A stretch of DNA of 36,093 nt from a virus. Shown piece by piece: positions 16,110 to 26,118 of the stretch (its first letter is position 1; the number at the start of each line of letters is the position of its first letter). The position numbers and the translations under genes are program-made. The notes beneath the pieces are model-generated. The model was not told the DNA's origin, did not search any database, and saw only the letters and a list, made by a program, of their open reading frames with translations. The stretch lies in the IMG/VR virus record IMGVR_UViG_3300033571_008540, positions 1-36,093 of that record. One strand, written 5' to 3'.

Positions 16110-16403
16110 ATGACGTTTAGCACGAAAACAATTTCGACTGCTATATCGGCATCAACTACATCGGCTTCGGCTGCTATCCCATCAACGGGCGCGCAGTTTA
16201 TTCGAGTAGTAAACCCGACAACCGCGTTATGTTATGTGGCAACTGGTGCTGGCTCTGCTACTGCAACCGCTGCGAATATCGCAGTGGGGGCATATAGCAC
16301 TGAAGTATTGCAGATTGCAACGGGTGATACTCACGTTGCAGTTTTGCTATCAACGGGAACTGGCACCATTCCAGTTTCAAGATGCACTCAATCGAGCGTG
16401 TAA
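16110..16403 (+). CDS. Small beta-rich structural protein
   Basis: 97 residues, rich in Ser, Thr and Ala with alternating strands (QFIRVVNPTTALCYVATG, STEVLQIATGDTHVAVLLS). Resembles the capping or decoration proteins found beside phage coat genes; could pair with the preceding 177-residue protein. AGGGGGAG precedes the ATG. Its stop is directly followed by the next start. Function not proven. Confidence 0.58.
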   Translation: MTFSTKTISTAISASTTSASAAIPSTGAQFIRVVNPTTALCYVATGAGSATATAANIAVGAYSTEVLQIATGDTHVAVLLSTGTGTIPVSRCTQSSV

Positions 16404-17093
16404 ATGACCACAGCCCGCGACATTATAACAAGGTCGCTTCAGAAAATAGGCGCGATTGTGAAGAACGAAGTTCCCGCTGCTGATGAAGCAAACGATGGCT
16501 TAAATTCTCTCAACGCGCTTATTTCTTCATGGAGTAATGATTCGCTGAATATTTACGCCAGAACGTGGGAAACATTCTCGCTTACTGGCGCATCAAGTTA
16601 TACTATCGGCACAGGCGGCAACTTCAACACGGCACGCCCTACTAATATCGTGGCGGCGTACCTTAGAAGCGGCACGATTGATTACCCGATAGATATTATC
16701 GACGATGCTGCCTATGTGAGCATTTCGTATAAAAACTTGCAGGGCATTCCAGAGTTTTTGAATTATGATAACGGCTACCCACTAGGCCGCATTCGTTTAT
16801 ATCCCCTAGACAACGCGGGTTATAGCTTATTCTTGCTAACTGAAAAAGCCGTTAGCCAGTTTGCAACACTAGACACAGATATGTCGCTTCCCGATGGATG
16901 GGAGCGTGCGCTTATTTACAATCTAGCCTTAGAACTAGCCCCCGAATATAGCCAAAAGCCCGATGCGTATATCGTAAAAATCGCCAATGATTCACTTGGC
17001 GCGATTCGGCAAAAAGTAGCGCAAGTCCGCACAATGGACGCATACCCTAGTAACTTAGCTGTAAGGAATATATTTAGCGGCTGGAGATACTAG
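16404..17093 (+). CDS. Tail accessory / head-tail adaptor, P22 gp4-like
   Basis: 229 residues. The start TTARDIITRSLQKIGAI...AADEANDGLNSLNALISSW matches the helical N-terminus of P22 gp4-type tail accessory factors, which bind the portal after packaging. It is longer than P22 gp4 (166 residues); the extra part is beta-like (FSLTGASSYTIGTGG). The stop shares a base with the next GTG. The position before the gp10-like gene is the P22 order. Confidence 0.8.
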   Translation: MTTARDIITRSLQKIGAIVKNEVPAADEANDGLNSLNALISSWSNDSLNIYARTWETFSLTGASSYTIGTGGNFNTARPTNIVAAYLRSGTIDYPIDIIDDAAYVSISYKNLQGIPEFLNYDNGYPLGRIRLYPLDNAGYSLFLLTEKAVSQFATLDTDMSLPDGWERALIYNLALELAPEYSQKPDAYIVKIANDSLGAIRQKVAQVRTMDAYPSNLAVRNIFSGWRY

Positions 17094-18493
17094 TGAAGAT
17101 TAAGCTTGTCGGCCCCTCATATCAACAGCGCTCGCTACCATTTGACGCGCAACGAACAATCAATCTATTCCCGATTACAGATAAGGATGGCTCAGATGTT
17201 GCGTCATTACTTGGAACGCCCGGTTTATCTTTGTTTGCCACGTGTGGTGCAGGTGTGGTTCGCGGCGGATTCGCTTCTGGTAATGGTCGCGTGTTCTTTG
17301 TTTCAAATAACCAGCTTTACGAATTAGATAGCGGCGGCGGTTCAACTGTACGCGGCACGATTACTTCATTCTCTGGAGCCGTGACGTTTGCTGATAATGG
17401 TTTGCAACTAGGAATATGCGATGGGGATAAAGCTTACACGTTTACTTACGCAAGCAACGTATTCGCACAAATAACGGATGCGGATTTTCCAACCGTTGTG
17501 GGAACCATAGATTTTATCGATGGCTATTTTGTTGTCAACGAAAAAGACACTGGCAAGTTTTATATTTCGGCGCTGTACGATGGCACGTCATGGGCTGCAC
17601 TGGATTTTGCAACGGCTGAATCCTCGCCAGACAGATTAGTGCGCGTTGTTAATTTCGTGGGGCAGCTTGGCTTGCTTGGCGAAAGCACGCTAGAAATATG
17701 GCGCAATACAGGGGATAGCACGTTTCCATTTTCGCGCATTTCTGGCTCTACACCTGTTGGCACTGTATCGCCATACACGGTGATTAGCATCGACACATCG
17801 GTGTATTGGGTTGGCAGCAACAATCAAGGCAACGGCGTAGTTTATCAAGCGCAAGGGTTCACGCCTACTAGAATTTCCACAGAAACCATTGAACGCCTGT
17901 TGCAAGCCGAGCCTAATCCTGAGTTATTGCGCTCGTGGACCTATCAGCAAGATGGTCACGTTTTCTTAGTAATTACAGGCGGCGCGCTGGAAACTTCGCT
18001 AGTTTATGATTTGTCAACTGGTTTATGGCACGAACGGGCGTTTTTAAATGAATTTGGCGGGTATGAGCAACACCTAGGAAGCTGCTGCATTTATGCGTTC
18101 GGCAAGCACTTGGTAGGCGATAGAACTAACGGCAACATTTACGAGATGAGCCTAACCGTTTACAGCGACAACGGCAGCGCCATACAAAGACGCCGAGTTT
18201 ATACGCATCTGCTTGACGAATTAAAGCCTGTGCGCTACAATCAACTCACGATAGGTTTTGAGCAAGGTGTCGGTTTGCAAACTGGACAAGGCTCTAACCC
18301 TCTGGTGTCTTTACGAATCAGTAAAGATGGCGCAAGAACGTGGAGTAATTACTACACCACATCCATTGGCGCAGTGGGCAATTACACAACAGAAGTCACG
18401 TTTAGGCGCTTAGGCATTCAACAGATATGCACATTTGAGCTTACTATATCCGACCCTGTTAAGGTTGCTATCACGGGGAGCTATTTGCAATGA
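17093..18493 (+). CDS. Packaged DNA stabilisation protein, P22 gp10-like
   Basis: 466 residues, very near P22 gp10 (472). Signature N-terminus: YQQRSLPFDAQRTINLFP followed by SLLGTPGLSLFA, then repeated beta-propeller-like strands (NNQLYELDSGG, VGQLGLLGESTLEIWRNTGD, SVYWVGSNNQGNGVVYQAQG). In P22 this hexamer plugs the portal and carries the tail needle. GTG start with GGAG eight bases upstream, overlapping the gp4 stop by one base. Confidence 0.9.
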   Translation: MKIKLVGPSYQQRSLPFDAQRTINLFPITDKDGSDVASLLGTPGLSLFATCGAGVVRGGFASGNGRVFFVSNNQLYELDSGGGSTVRGTITSFSGAVTFADNGLQLGICDGDKAYTFTYASNVFAQITDADFPTVVGTIDFIDGYFVVNEKDTGKFYISALYDGTSWAALDFATAESSPDRLVRVVNFVGQLGLLGESTLEIWRNTGDSTFPFSRISGSTPVGTVSPYTVISIDTSVYWVGSNNQGNGVVYQAQGFTPTRISTETIERLLQAEPNPELLRSWTYQQDGHVFLVITGGALETSLVYDLSTGLWHERAFLNEFGGYEQHLGSCCIYAFGKHLVGDRTNGNIYEMSLTVYSDNGSAIQRRRVYTHLLDELKPVRYNQLTIGFEQGVGLQTGQGSNPLVSLRISKDGARTWSNYYTTSIGAVGNYTTEVTFRRLGIQQICTFELTISDPVKVAITGSYLQ

Positions 18494-18921
18494 CACGCGC
18501 ACTAGTGCCGCCGAAAACTGAGCCGATTGTCGATAAAAAAGACAGTTTTGCAACGCTTAATTGGTTAGTGTTTTTTGACCAGCTAGCAGATGGTGACTCA
18601 GGCACAGCGTGGACTCCTACTTTTGTAGGGCTTACTGAAGTAGGCACAGCAACAAAAACTGGCGTCTATTACAGAATCAGCAAAAAGCTAGTTTACTATA
18701 GAATCGTAATCACGCCCGGCACGAATACCAGCGCAGTTAATGGCACAACATATTGCGACAATTTCCCGCTAACTATGACAGGAAACGGCGCAAACATAAC
18801 ATGCAGCGGATTTACGGCATCAACGGCAGGCACAACATCAGCAGACAAACGAATTTACACGGCCACATGGTCATTAATCACAACCGCAATCACAATCGTT
18901 GGAATAGCAGAGGTACAATAA
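18490..18921 (+). CDS. Unknown structural protein after gp10
   Basis: 143 residues, Thr/Ala-rich beta pattern (WTPTFVGLTEVGTATKTGVYYRISKKLVYYRIVITPG). This Y-R-I strand arrangement occurs in small phage tail or fibre domains. A tail needle would normally follow gp10, but this protein lacks the long coiled coil of P22 gp26. Starts by ATGA overlap with the gp10 gene and ends sharing a base with the next ATG. Confidence 0.6.
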   Translation: MTRALVPPKTEPIVDKKDSFATLNWLVFFDQLADGDSGTAWTPTFVGLTEVGTATKTGVYYRISKKLVYYRIVITPGTNTSAVNGTTYCDNFPLTMTGNGANITCSGFTASTAGTTSADKRIYTATWSLITTAITIVGIAEVQ

Positions 18922-20039
18922 TGGAACCAGAAATAATGCAGCAAATGCAAGCGCCTGAAGATATGGGGCGTTCAACTGATACGGTGCTAGGTCACTTATC
19001 GCTTGGTGAAGTGGTTATTCCGCGTGCATTGCTTGACGACCCGCAGGCGCTAGAAATGCTGCAAGCGTTGTTTGCAGAATATGAAATGGATATAGCGGAA
19101 TTTACCGTTGGCGACCCTGCTAACAAAATCAATCCAGAAACGGGTTATCCTGAGTTTTTCGGCAAGAAATTGCGTAAGATTTTTAAAGCCGCCGCACCCG
19201 CTGCTTTGGCATATTTCGCACCGGGTATCGGCACTGCATTAGGCAGCTCGTTGTTAGGCGCTGGCGCGGCTGGTGCATCTACGCTAGGTAGCGGGTTAAT
19301 TGGTGCAGGTATCGGCGCATTAGGTGGCGGAGGATTAAAAGGCGCACTAACAGGTGCGGTTACTGGCGGCATTGGCGCAAACATTGGAAGCTTGCCGGGA
19401 GCGCTACAGGGGCCAACGCAATCAGGTGCGCCACTAAAGGGAACGTCTAGCGGCTCCGGCATTCTAGGTTCAATAGGCAGAGCAACTGGCATTTCAAGTA
19501 ATAAATTACCATCACTAGGAGGATTAGTAGGCGGCTCAAGTGGCGGTGGCTCGTCATTCTCGCCGCTTGGTATTGCTGCTAACTTATACGGCGGCTCGTC
19601 ACAGGATGCGGCCATTAAGAAGCAGCAAGAGCAGCTTTTGAATGCGAATCAATCGCAACTAGCAAATCTGGAAACATTCGACCCTAGCAATATCACAAAC
19701 GATGCTGGCTATCAGTTTAACCTAGAACAAGGGCAGCAAGGGCTAAATCGTGGCTTGGCTGCCGAGGGTTCGGTATTCTCTGGACGGGCGCTTAAAGCTG
19801 CCGCTGAGTATAACCAGAATTACGCAAACAACGCGTTTGATTCGGCATACCAGCGCTGGCTGCAAAAAACACAGGGCAAGAACGCACTCATTGGTGCGGG
19901 CGGTGATGTGCGCGCCAATGCAACGGGTGCAAAAGCGCAGAATTTATCGCAGTCGCTTAGCAACGCAATTGGCTCACCAGTGGGCGCGTATGGGCAAAAC
20001 AGCCAGCTTGAATTGTTGAAACGCTTAGGATTGGCATAG
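18921..20039 (+). CDS. Ejection-type internal virion protein 1
   Basis: 372 residues. After an acidic N-terminus come PEFFGKKLRKIF and AAPAALAYFAPGIGTALG, then about 120 residues of Gly/Ala/Ser-rich sequence; this pattern is typical of phage proteins ejected with the DNA (P22 gp7/gp20/gp16 group). The C-terminal part is Gln/Asn-rich with NDAGYQFNLEQGQQGLNRGLAAEGS..SGRALKAA, a motif often seen in such proteins. The ATG at 18921 has AGAGG upstream; the frame is open further up, but that overlaps the previous gene out of frame. Confidence 0.75.
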   Translation: MEPEIMQQMQAPEDMGRSTDTVLGHLSLGEVVIPRALLDDPQALEMLQALFAEYEMDIAEFTVGDPANKINPETGYPEFFGKKLRKIFKAAAPAALAYFAPGIGTALGSSLLGAGAAGASTLGSGLIGAGIGALGGGGLKGALTGAVTGGIGANIGSLPGALQGPTQSGAPLKGTSSGSGILGSIGRATGISSNKLPSLGGLVGGSSGGGSSFSPLGIAANLYGGSSQDAAIKKQQEQLLNANQSQLANLETFDPSNITNDAGYQFNLEQGQQGLNRGLAAEGSVFSGRALKAAAEYNQNYANNAFDSAYQRWLQKTQGKNALIGAGGDVRANATGAKAQNLSQSLSNAIGSPVGAYGQNSQLELLKRLGLA

Positions 20040-20046
20040 GTTAGTT

Positions 20047-21036
20047 ATGGCGGATGTAGGGGTTTTTAGCAGGTATAAGGGATTTAATGATTTTCAGTCC
20101 GAGGCCAAGAAAAACAGCCTTGCTGATGCTATTGCTATGGCGCAAATTAAAGCATATCAGGCGAAAGCAAGTTCGGCAGGCCGAGGCGAAAACTTGCCAG
20201 CGGCGTTGCAGATTGCCAAAGAGTATGAAGCCCGCGTTGCAGCAGGTGATATTCAAGGCGCAAACACGATTGCCGCGTTTGCAAAAACCGTTGATAAGGG
20301 TTTACAGATGGGCGCTGATGGCAACTATTACGTTGCTGGCGGTTACGCACCCGCGCTCGGTGAAATAGCAGGCGTTAAAGCTGGTGCGGCACAGCAAGCA
20401 AAGAAAAACGTTGACGCTGTAATGAATCCGATAATTGCTGGTGGTGAAGCAGGGGCACGTTTAGGGCAAGAATTGACTTATGCTCCAACTATTAAACAGG
20501 AAACAGAAAGAGCCGTTAATGAAGTAAGCGGCGAAAAGGAAGCAAAAACTAGCGGCGCAAAGACCGCAACGGCGCTGAAGGCATTTGAGGCGCTTAGTGG
20601 AGCTGCAAAGAAAGCTCCGTCAGGGATGTTTGAAAACGTCTTAGCATCAGGCGCAAACTTAGCTAACATTGAAACTGACAGCGCGAAAGCACAGGGGGCA
20701 TTTCAGGCCAAGCGCGGTAAGGCTGAGCAGGTTATTCGTAAGCTATACCGTGTAGCTGGTAGCGGTGCTGACACGAACAGAGATGCCCAGCCACTTATTG
20801 ATATGCTTCCCACTGCCTATGATTCGGAATCAGTTAAGGCGGCCAAAATTAAAGCCACAACCGAGGCGCTTAATGATGACATAGCAGTAACAGCAAAATT
20901 TTACGGAAAAGCGAACCCGTTGCTAAAGCCCCTAAAGCCAAAATCACGCGGCGAAACGGAATTTAACGCTCGTAAAGCAGCAAAGGCACCAAAGCCGCGC
21001 CTGAAATACAACCCTAGCACTGGGGAATTTGAATAA
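20047..21036 (+). CDS. Ejection-type internal virion protein 2
   Basis: 329 residues, Ala/Lys-rich and largely helical, without a membrane span or signal. It ends with RLKYNPSTGEFE, a tail seen in several phage internal virion proteins. Between two other ejection-type genes, so it probably forms part of the trans-envelope DNA channel. AGG lies seven bases before the ATG. Stop overlaps the next start (TAATG). The assignment is by position and composition, not by a catalytic motif. Confidence 0.68.
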   Translation: MADVGVFSRYKGFNDFQSEAKKNSLADAIAMAQIKAYQAKASSAGRGENLPAALQIAKEYEARVAAGDIQGANTIAAFAKTVDKGLQMGADGNYYVAGGYAPALGEIAGVKAGAAQQAKKNVDAVMNPIIAGGEAGARLGQELTYAPTIKQETERAVNEVSGEKEAKTSGAKTATALKAFEALSGAAKKAPSGMFENVLASGANLANIETDSAKAQGAFQAKRGKAEQVIRKLYRVAGSGADTNRDAQPLIDMLPTAYDSESVKAAKIKATTEALNDDIAVTAKFYGKANPLLKPLKPKSRGETEFNARKAAKAPKPRLKYNPSTGEFE

Positions 21037-22523
21037 TGCCGATTGTTGAAGTAAACGGGCAGGAATTAGAATTTCCCGATGATATGCAGCCTGATGCTAT
21101 CAAGGCTGTATTGCGTGAGAAGTTTCCCGCTGCAAATGCGAATCAATCGCAATCATTTGGGCAACGTGTTGGCAGTAGCATTGAAGGCTCTTACAATAAA
21201 GCTAAAGACATTTTCAAGCAATCCACATCAGGCCAACTTAACCCTGCTATGGGCGGCATTCAAATTCTAGGGCAAGGCGTTAACGCTGCGTCGGCGTTAC
21301 CTGCTGAGGCTATTGCGTCTATATTACCTGATGAGGCAAAACAGGTACTCGGTGGCGCTGTTAATTACATTGGCAATTTACCTCGTAAGGCATCTGCGGC
21401 TTTAGAAAATACATCAGTAGGCCGTGGCGTGGGTGATTACCTTATGGAGCGTCCAGAGTTAGCTAAAACGCTAGGGCAAGTGGCAGATACGGCTAAGGCG
21501 GCTGGCACTATTGCAACTGCCGTACCGTTAGCCAAAGCAACCCGCGCCGTAACAGCAGCGACTGGAAGCGGCATGGAAACCGTGGGCAACGCGCTTTATA
21601 AATCAGGCGAGCAAGCGTTCAAAGCAAACCGCAATAACTTTGTGCAAGATTTAATTACGCCGAAATTAACGGCAGGCGTTCGAGCTGAGCAGTTTGGCCG
21701 TGCTACTGAAAAAGGGCTAATGCGTAATCGCGTAGTTGCCCCATCAGCACAAGAGCAAGCAATTATAGATACTATTGCAGAATTGCCTGTTAAAAAAAGC
21801 AAATCATTACTTGGCAATGCAAACATTATTGAAAAAGCCAAAAACGCTGAAGCCGAAAATCTAGTGACGGCGTTAAAAGCAAATGACGTTGCTATTGCGG
21901 ATGACGTGATTCTCAATAAATTATTTGGTGTAAGAAATGAACTAGCTAAAAATCCTTACATTGTAGGTGATGGCGCAAAAGCAGCGGATAACGTGCTAAA
22001 TTCTGCGATTGACATTATCGCGCAGAATCCACGCACAGCATCAGGGCTTTTAGAAGCCCGCAAGCAATTAGATAGGTTAGTTGCATCACAGCGCGGCTCT
22101 AAGTTATTTGACCCTGCACTTGAAAGCCCGATTACAAACGCTGTGCAGCAAATTAGGCAGTCAATCAACGATATGGTTGCCGAAGCTGTGCCTGATGCAG
22201 GCGTTAAAGCGTCGCTAGCAAAACAATCGAATATGTATCGCGCACTAGAAAATATCACCACTAAGGGCGCATACGAAAAAGCAAGCCGACTTGGCCGCGC
22301 AGCTTCAAAAGTTCAAGATGCAGTAAGCCTTAAAGGCGCAATCGGTGCTGCCGCTGCTGCTGGTGGATTAGGCGCTCTCGGCGGAACTTCGGTATTAGCC
22401 CCCGCTGCATTAGGCGGCGCTGTATTATACGGCGCAGGCAAAGCATTAACAGCCCCATCACTAAGAAAAGCAATCGGCAGCACGCTAGCCGGTTCAGGTA
22501 AAATTCTAAAAAAGGTAAAATAA
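21036..22523 (+). CDS. Ejection-type internal virion protein 3
   Basis: 495 residues. The opening VEVNGQELEFPDDMQPDAIKAVLREKFP is the small N-terminal module found on many phage internal virion proteins. The middle is Ala-rich helical, and the end (AIGAAAAAGGLGALGG, then VLAPAALGGAVLYGAGKAL) has two hydrophobic stretches that could insert in a membrane. Ends with basic SGKILKKVK. No transglycosylase motif seen. With the two preceding genes it forms a set of three, as in P22 gp7-gp20-gp16. Confidence 0.73.
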   Translation: MPIVEVNGQELEFPDDMQPDAIKAVLREKFPAANANQSQSFGQRVGSSIEGSYNKAKDIFKQSTSGQLNPAMGGIQILGQGVNAASALPAEAIASILPDEAKQVLGGAVNYIGNLPRKASAALENTSVGRGVGDYLMERPELAKTLGQVADTAKAAGTIATAVPLAKATRAVTAATGSGMETVGNALYKSGEQAFKANRNNFVQDLITPKLTAGVRAEQFGRATEKGLMRNRVVAPSAQEQAIIDTIAELPVKKSKSLLGNANIIEKAKNAEAENLVTALKANDVAIADDVILNKLFGVRNELAKNPYIVGDGAKAADNVLNSAIDIIAQNPRTASGLLEARKQLDRLVASQRGSKLFDPALESPITNAVQQIRQSINDMVAEAVPDAGVKASLAKQSNMYRALENITTKGAYEKASRLGRAASKVQDAVSLKGAIGAAAAAGGLGALGGTSVLAPAALGGAVLYGAGKALTAPSLRKAIGSTLAGSGKILKKVK

Positions 22524-22524
22524 C

Positions 22525-25500
22525 ATGGCCGTACTTCTAATTCCCCCATACCTGCAATTTTTTGATGCTAACGGCGACCCATTAAGCCTCGGCAAGGTTT
22601 ACACTTATGCTGCTGGCACAAACACGCCTAAAGCCACGTTTACCGATAACACGTCCAACACTCAGGCCGCTAACCCTGTTGTGCTTGATTCGGCAGGTCG
22701 TACAGCAATGTGGGGTTCAGGTTCGTATAAATTTGTTGTTTACGACGCAAACGATAACCTTGTGCGTACAACGGATAACGTAGCATCATATACAACTATT
22801 GAATCAGAAGCAGATACATATTTTCAAGCATTTTCTGGCACTGGCTCGCAAACGGCATTTACGCTTAGCACCAATTTGGGAACCGATGAAAACGCTATCA
22901 TGGTTTACGTTTCCGATGGCCTAGAGCAGCACGTTACTAACGGCACGTTTGCTACAGATACAGCGTGGACTAAGGGCGCAGGCTGGACAATCGGCTCTGG
23001 TGTAGCTACGGCAACAGGCGCTATTAGCACTGCATTGAGCCAGACATCGGCTGTAACCTTAATCGAAGGCCAGTCGTATAACCTTATTTACACGGTTACG
23101 CGCTCGGCGGGTGGAATCATTCCAAGCATTGGCGGCACTAATGGTACTGAACGCACAGCCAATGGAACTTACCGAGAAACAATTATCGCAGGCAGCACGC
23201 AAACCATTGCCTTTACTGGTAACGCATTTACTGGCACTGTAGATACCATCACCATTACGCCTTCAGATTTTAAGGGCTATGACATCCAAGCCCCTACTAG
23301 CTACACGCTATCAGGCACGACGCTGACATTCGGGACAGCCCCACCAATCGGCACTGGCAACATTTACGTGTTCGCCCCATCTGCTTTAGTTGCAGCAGCA
23401 TCAGCTTCGGCAGACGCAGCAGACGCATCGGCTACAATTGCAACAAACAACGCCAACGCCACGGCAGCGGATGTGATTACAACTAACGCAAACGTAGCAA
23501 CAACTACTGCAAACGCTGCTACAGCCACCACACAGGCAAACCTAGCAATCGCTGCGGCAAGTGCGGCGCTGCTATCTTCTGGCATCGTGAGCGTTGCGCA
23601 ATATACGGCTGGCGGAACTTCTGATGATACCACGCTATTTCAAAACGCAATCAACGCTGCTGTTGCGGCAGGCAAGGCGCTATTCGTACCACCAGCAACT
23701 TACACGGTAACGGGCTTAAGCATCACTGGCTCGCTGCTAATGTACGGCGTAGGCGAATCAACGATTATAAAACAGAAAGCCTCCACTAGCGGCGATATGG
23801 TTGCGTTTACTGGTAACGCGTCGCAGTTATATGTGCGCGATTTAGTAATGGATGGCAATCAAGCGAACCAATCAGCGCAATCCGGCAACATGCTTATTCG
23901 TTCAACCGCCGACGGCGCAGCTAGTGCTGATTCCGTGGTTGTATGCCTAGAAAACATCGAATTTCGTAACCCCGCATACGCCGCTGTAAGCATGGAAGGC
24001 GACAACGCCACGGGAACGCGTGAGATTCTATTCGGGCGCAATCTTCGCTTCAGAAACGGCGCTGAAGGTGTTGAAAACGTAGGCACTGACTATGTGCCGC
24101 GTGATATTAGCCTAGTGGATAGCGTTGAAGTGTTTTTATCGGATTTAGATTTCGATAGCGATTCAGCGCCTACCATCGGGCGCTCTGGCATTGTCATCGG
24201 GCAATCGCAGGATGCAAGCATTCGCTACACTGAAGGCTTTATTACTAACGTAAATATGCGTCGCCGTGGTTGCAATGTGTCGCAAGGGCTTGGTGCTGTT
24301 GATTTTTATATATGGGCCAAAAACTTCACGCTATCGAACGCAATCATTAAAAACAGCGCATTCGCTGGCTTGAAGTGGAAAGGCAATTGCCAAAACCTTA
24401 GCTTCCTAAACGTTACTGTTGATGGAACGCCTGCTAACATTGCTGCGGTTGCAGGCAACGCTTCGACGACAGCCGATTCTGGCGACATTCTAACTATTGA
24501 CGGATTGCGTGTTTTAAATACTGACTATGCAGCTAACTATGCGGTGATTATTAACGGCAAGGTTGGCAGTGACTATTCGGCTGCAATGAACATCCGCAAC
24601 GTGACGATTCAGGGCTTAACTGGTTCGGGCATGGTGTTCTATGATTGCAAAAACGTCAACATTGAAAACCCTGAAATTATTGGCGGCGTTGTTGGCTTGA
24701 GCCTGCAATCTGCGTGCGACGGATTGGCGCGCATTAAGGGTGGGCGTTTAATAGGCCAAAGCAGTTACGCCCTTTACCTTGATAATAACGAGGCCACATT
24801 TGACTATGAGTGGGCTGACACCATTGTGCAGGATAACAGCCGTACTGGTTCTTCTGTGTATGTGGAAGGGCGGCATGGGGCTATTCGCAATATCCGCTTT
24901 AGCAATGTGGATGATATGCTGTTATGGGGCGACCATACCACGCTTATTCTTGACGATGTGGCTGGCACTGCAATTAATGGTGACGCTGGCTTAACATCAA
25001 ACAGCGCCACGGTAACCGCGCTGCACATTACTGATTGCTACATTCCGTCAAGCGTAGCAACGCCAATCACGCCCGGCACGTTTACTAGCATCGTTTACGC
25101 TGGCAACAGTTTCTCAATCGGCCAAGCGCAAGGGCAAAATCTGCTTATTAATCCATCGGGTGCGGTGTATCAGCGTGATGTTGCGGCTACGGCAGATGAT
25201 GCTTATTTTGCGGATTGCTGGTATATTTTGAGCCAGACTGGTACGGTAACGCCTTCGCGTTTAACCAACCCTGAAGATGGCTACCGCAACGGCGTTCGCA
25301 TTACGCAATCGCAGGTTACGGCGCAGCGTTATGGATTTGCGCAAATCATCGAAGGCCAGAATTGCGCATTCCTGCGGGGTAACAAGGTTACATTCCGCCC
25401 GCGTGTTAGGGCTTCTGCATCACAAGCAATACGTTATGCAATTATTGGCTGGACTGGCACCGAAGATAGCGTGACTTCGGATTTCGTAAACGATTGGACA

Positions 25501-26118
25501 TCATCCACCTACACCACGGGCAACTTTTTTATTAGCACTACCACAACCATTATTGCGGTAGGAGCAAGCACGCCAACCGCAAATACATGGACAAACCTGC
25601 CTGCAATTAACGGCAGCGTTGGTTCGACTGTAAACAATCTTGCAGTGATGGTATGGACGGAAGGAACCGCAGCGCAGAACTTTACGCTTGATTTCGATTT
25701 TGCATCGCTCAATCAAGGGGTTTTGCCTATTACATTCGAGCAAAGAACATATGATGCTGAGTTTCAGCTTTGCCAGCGTTACCTTCCAACATGGTCGGTT
25801 ACTTCGGCGGCGGTGCAATCGGTGGCTCTAGGGCAATGCATATCCACCTCGGTTGCTGGTGTATTCTTTGATTTCAAAACACCTACTAGAATCCCTGTAA
25901 CGGCTATTACGCTATCAGCAAATAGTGATTTTGCTTTGCGTGATGCGTTAGGCGCGGCAAGCGTTGTTACGGCTGTGTCATTCGGCACCGCTTCCCGTGA
26001 TAGCGCAGCGGCAAACATTACGGGAACGGGCGTGCCATTTGTCGCAGGTAGCGCAACAAGGCTATTTTCAACCGCATCTGCAACTGCTAAAATACTATTT
26101 ACGGGAGCCGAATTATGA
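22525..26118 (+). CDS. Tailspike / tail fibre with beta-helix domain
   Basis: 1197 residues, the largest gene. Residues 1-95 follow the P22 tailspike head-binding type (GKVYTYAAGTNTPKATFTD, NPVVLDSAGRTAMWGSGSYK). A jelly-roll-like insert (about 120-260) and an Ala/Asn/Thr-rich helix (about 285-350) come next. A right-handed beta-helix then starts with GTSDDTTLFQNAINAAVAAGK (about 365) and runs to about 850 (pectate-lyase-like fold). The last 330 residues, from NLLINPSGAVYQR, match the carbohydrate-binding-like C-terminal domain of many phage fibres, with FEQRTYDAEFQLCQRYLPT. It probably binds or cuts host surface polysaccharide. ATGA overlap with the next gene. Confidence 0.88.
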   Translation: MAVLLIPPYLQFFDANGDPLSLGKVYTYAAGTNTPKATFTDNTSNTQAANPVVLDSAGRTAMWGSGSYKFVVYDANDNLVRTTDNVASYTTIESEADTYFQAFSGTGSQTAFTLSTNLGTDENAIMVYVSDGLEQHVTNGTFATDTAWTKGAGWTIGSGVATATGAISTALSQTSAVTLIEGQSYNLIYTVTRSAGGIIPSIGGTNGTERTANGTYRETIIAGSTQTIAFTGNAFTGTVDTITITPSDFKGYDIQAPTSYTLSGTTLTFGTAPPIGTGNIYVFAPSALVAAASASADAADASATIATNNANATAADVITTNANVATTTANAATATTQANLAIAAASAALLSSGIVSVAQYTAGGTSDDTTLFQNAINAAVAAGKALFVPPATYTVTGLSITGSLLMYGVGESTIIKQKASTSGDMVAFTGNASQLYVRDLVMDGNQANQSAQSGNMLIRSTADGAASADSVVVCLENIEFRNPAYAAVSMEGDNATGTREILFGRNLRFRNGAEGVENVGTDYVPRDISLVDSVEVFLSDLDFDSDSAPTIGRSGIVIGQSQDASIRYTEGFITNVNMRRRGCNVSQGLGAVDFYIWAKNFTLSNAIIKNSAFAGLKWKGNCQNLSFLNVTVDGTPANIAAVAGNASTTADSGDILTIDGLRVLNTDYAANYAVIINGKVGSDYSAAMNIRNVTIQGLTGSGMVFYDCKNVNIENPEIIGGVVGLSLQSACDGLARIKGGRLIGQSSYALYLDNNEATFDYEWADTIVQDNSRTGSSVYVEGRHGAIRNIRFSNVDDMLLWGDHTTLILDDVAGTAINGDAGLTSNSATVTALHITDCYIPSSVATPITPGTFTSIVYAGNSFSIGQAQGQNLLINPSGAVYQRDVAATADDAYFADCWYILSQTGTVTPSRLTNPEDGYRNGVRITQSQVTAQRYGFAQIIEGQNCAFLRGNKVTFRPRVRASASQAIRYAIIGWTGTEDSVTSDFVNDWTSSTYTTGNFFISTTTTIIAVGASTPTANTWTNLPAINGSVGSTVNNLAVMVWTEGTAAQNFTLDFDFASLNQGVLPITFEQRTYDAEFQLCQRYLPTWSVTSAAVQSVALGQCISTSVAGVFFDFKTPTRIPVTAITLSANSDFALRDALGAASVVTAVSFGTASRDSAAANITGTGVPFVAGSATRLFSTASATAKILFTGAEL

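Noticed and set aside
18753-18920. Longer N-terminus for the first ejection-type protein
   Set aside because: This part overlaps the previous structural gene in another frame and reads as Arg/Asn/His-rich noise; AGAGG points to the ATG at 18921.
19145-19615. Pro-rich frame on the minus strand
   Set aside because: Antisense to the Gly-rich part of the ejection protein; Pro/Gly mirror is a codon effect.
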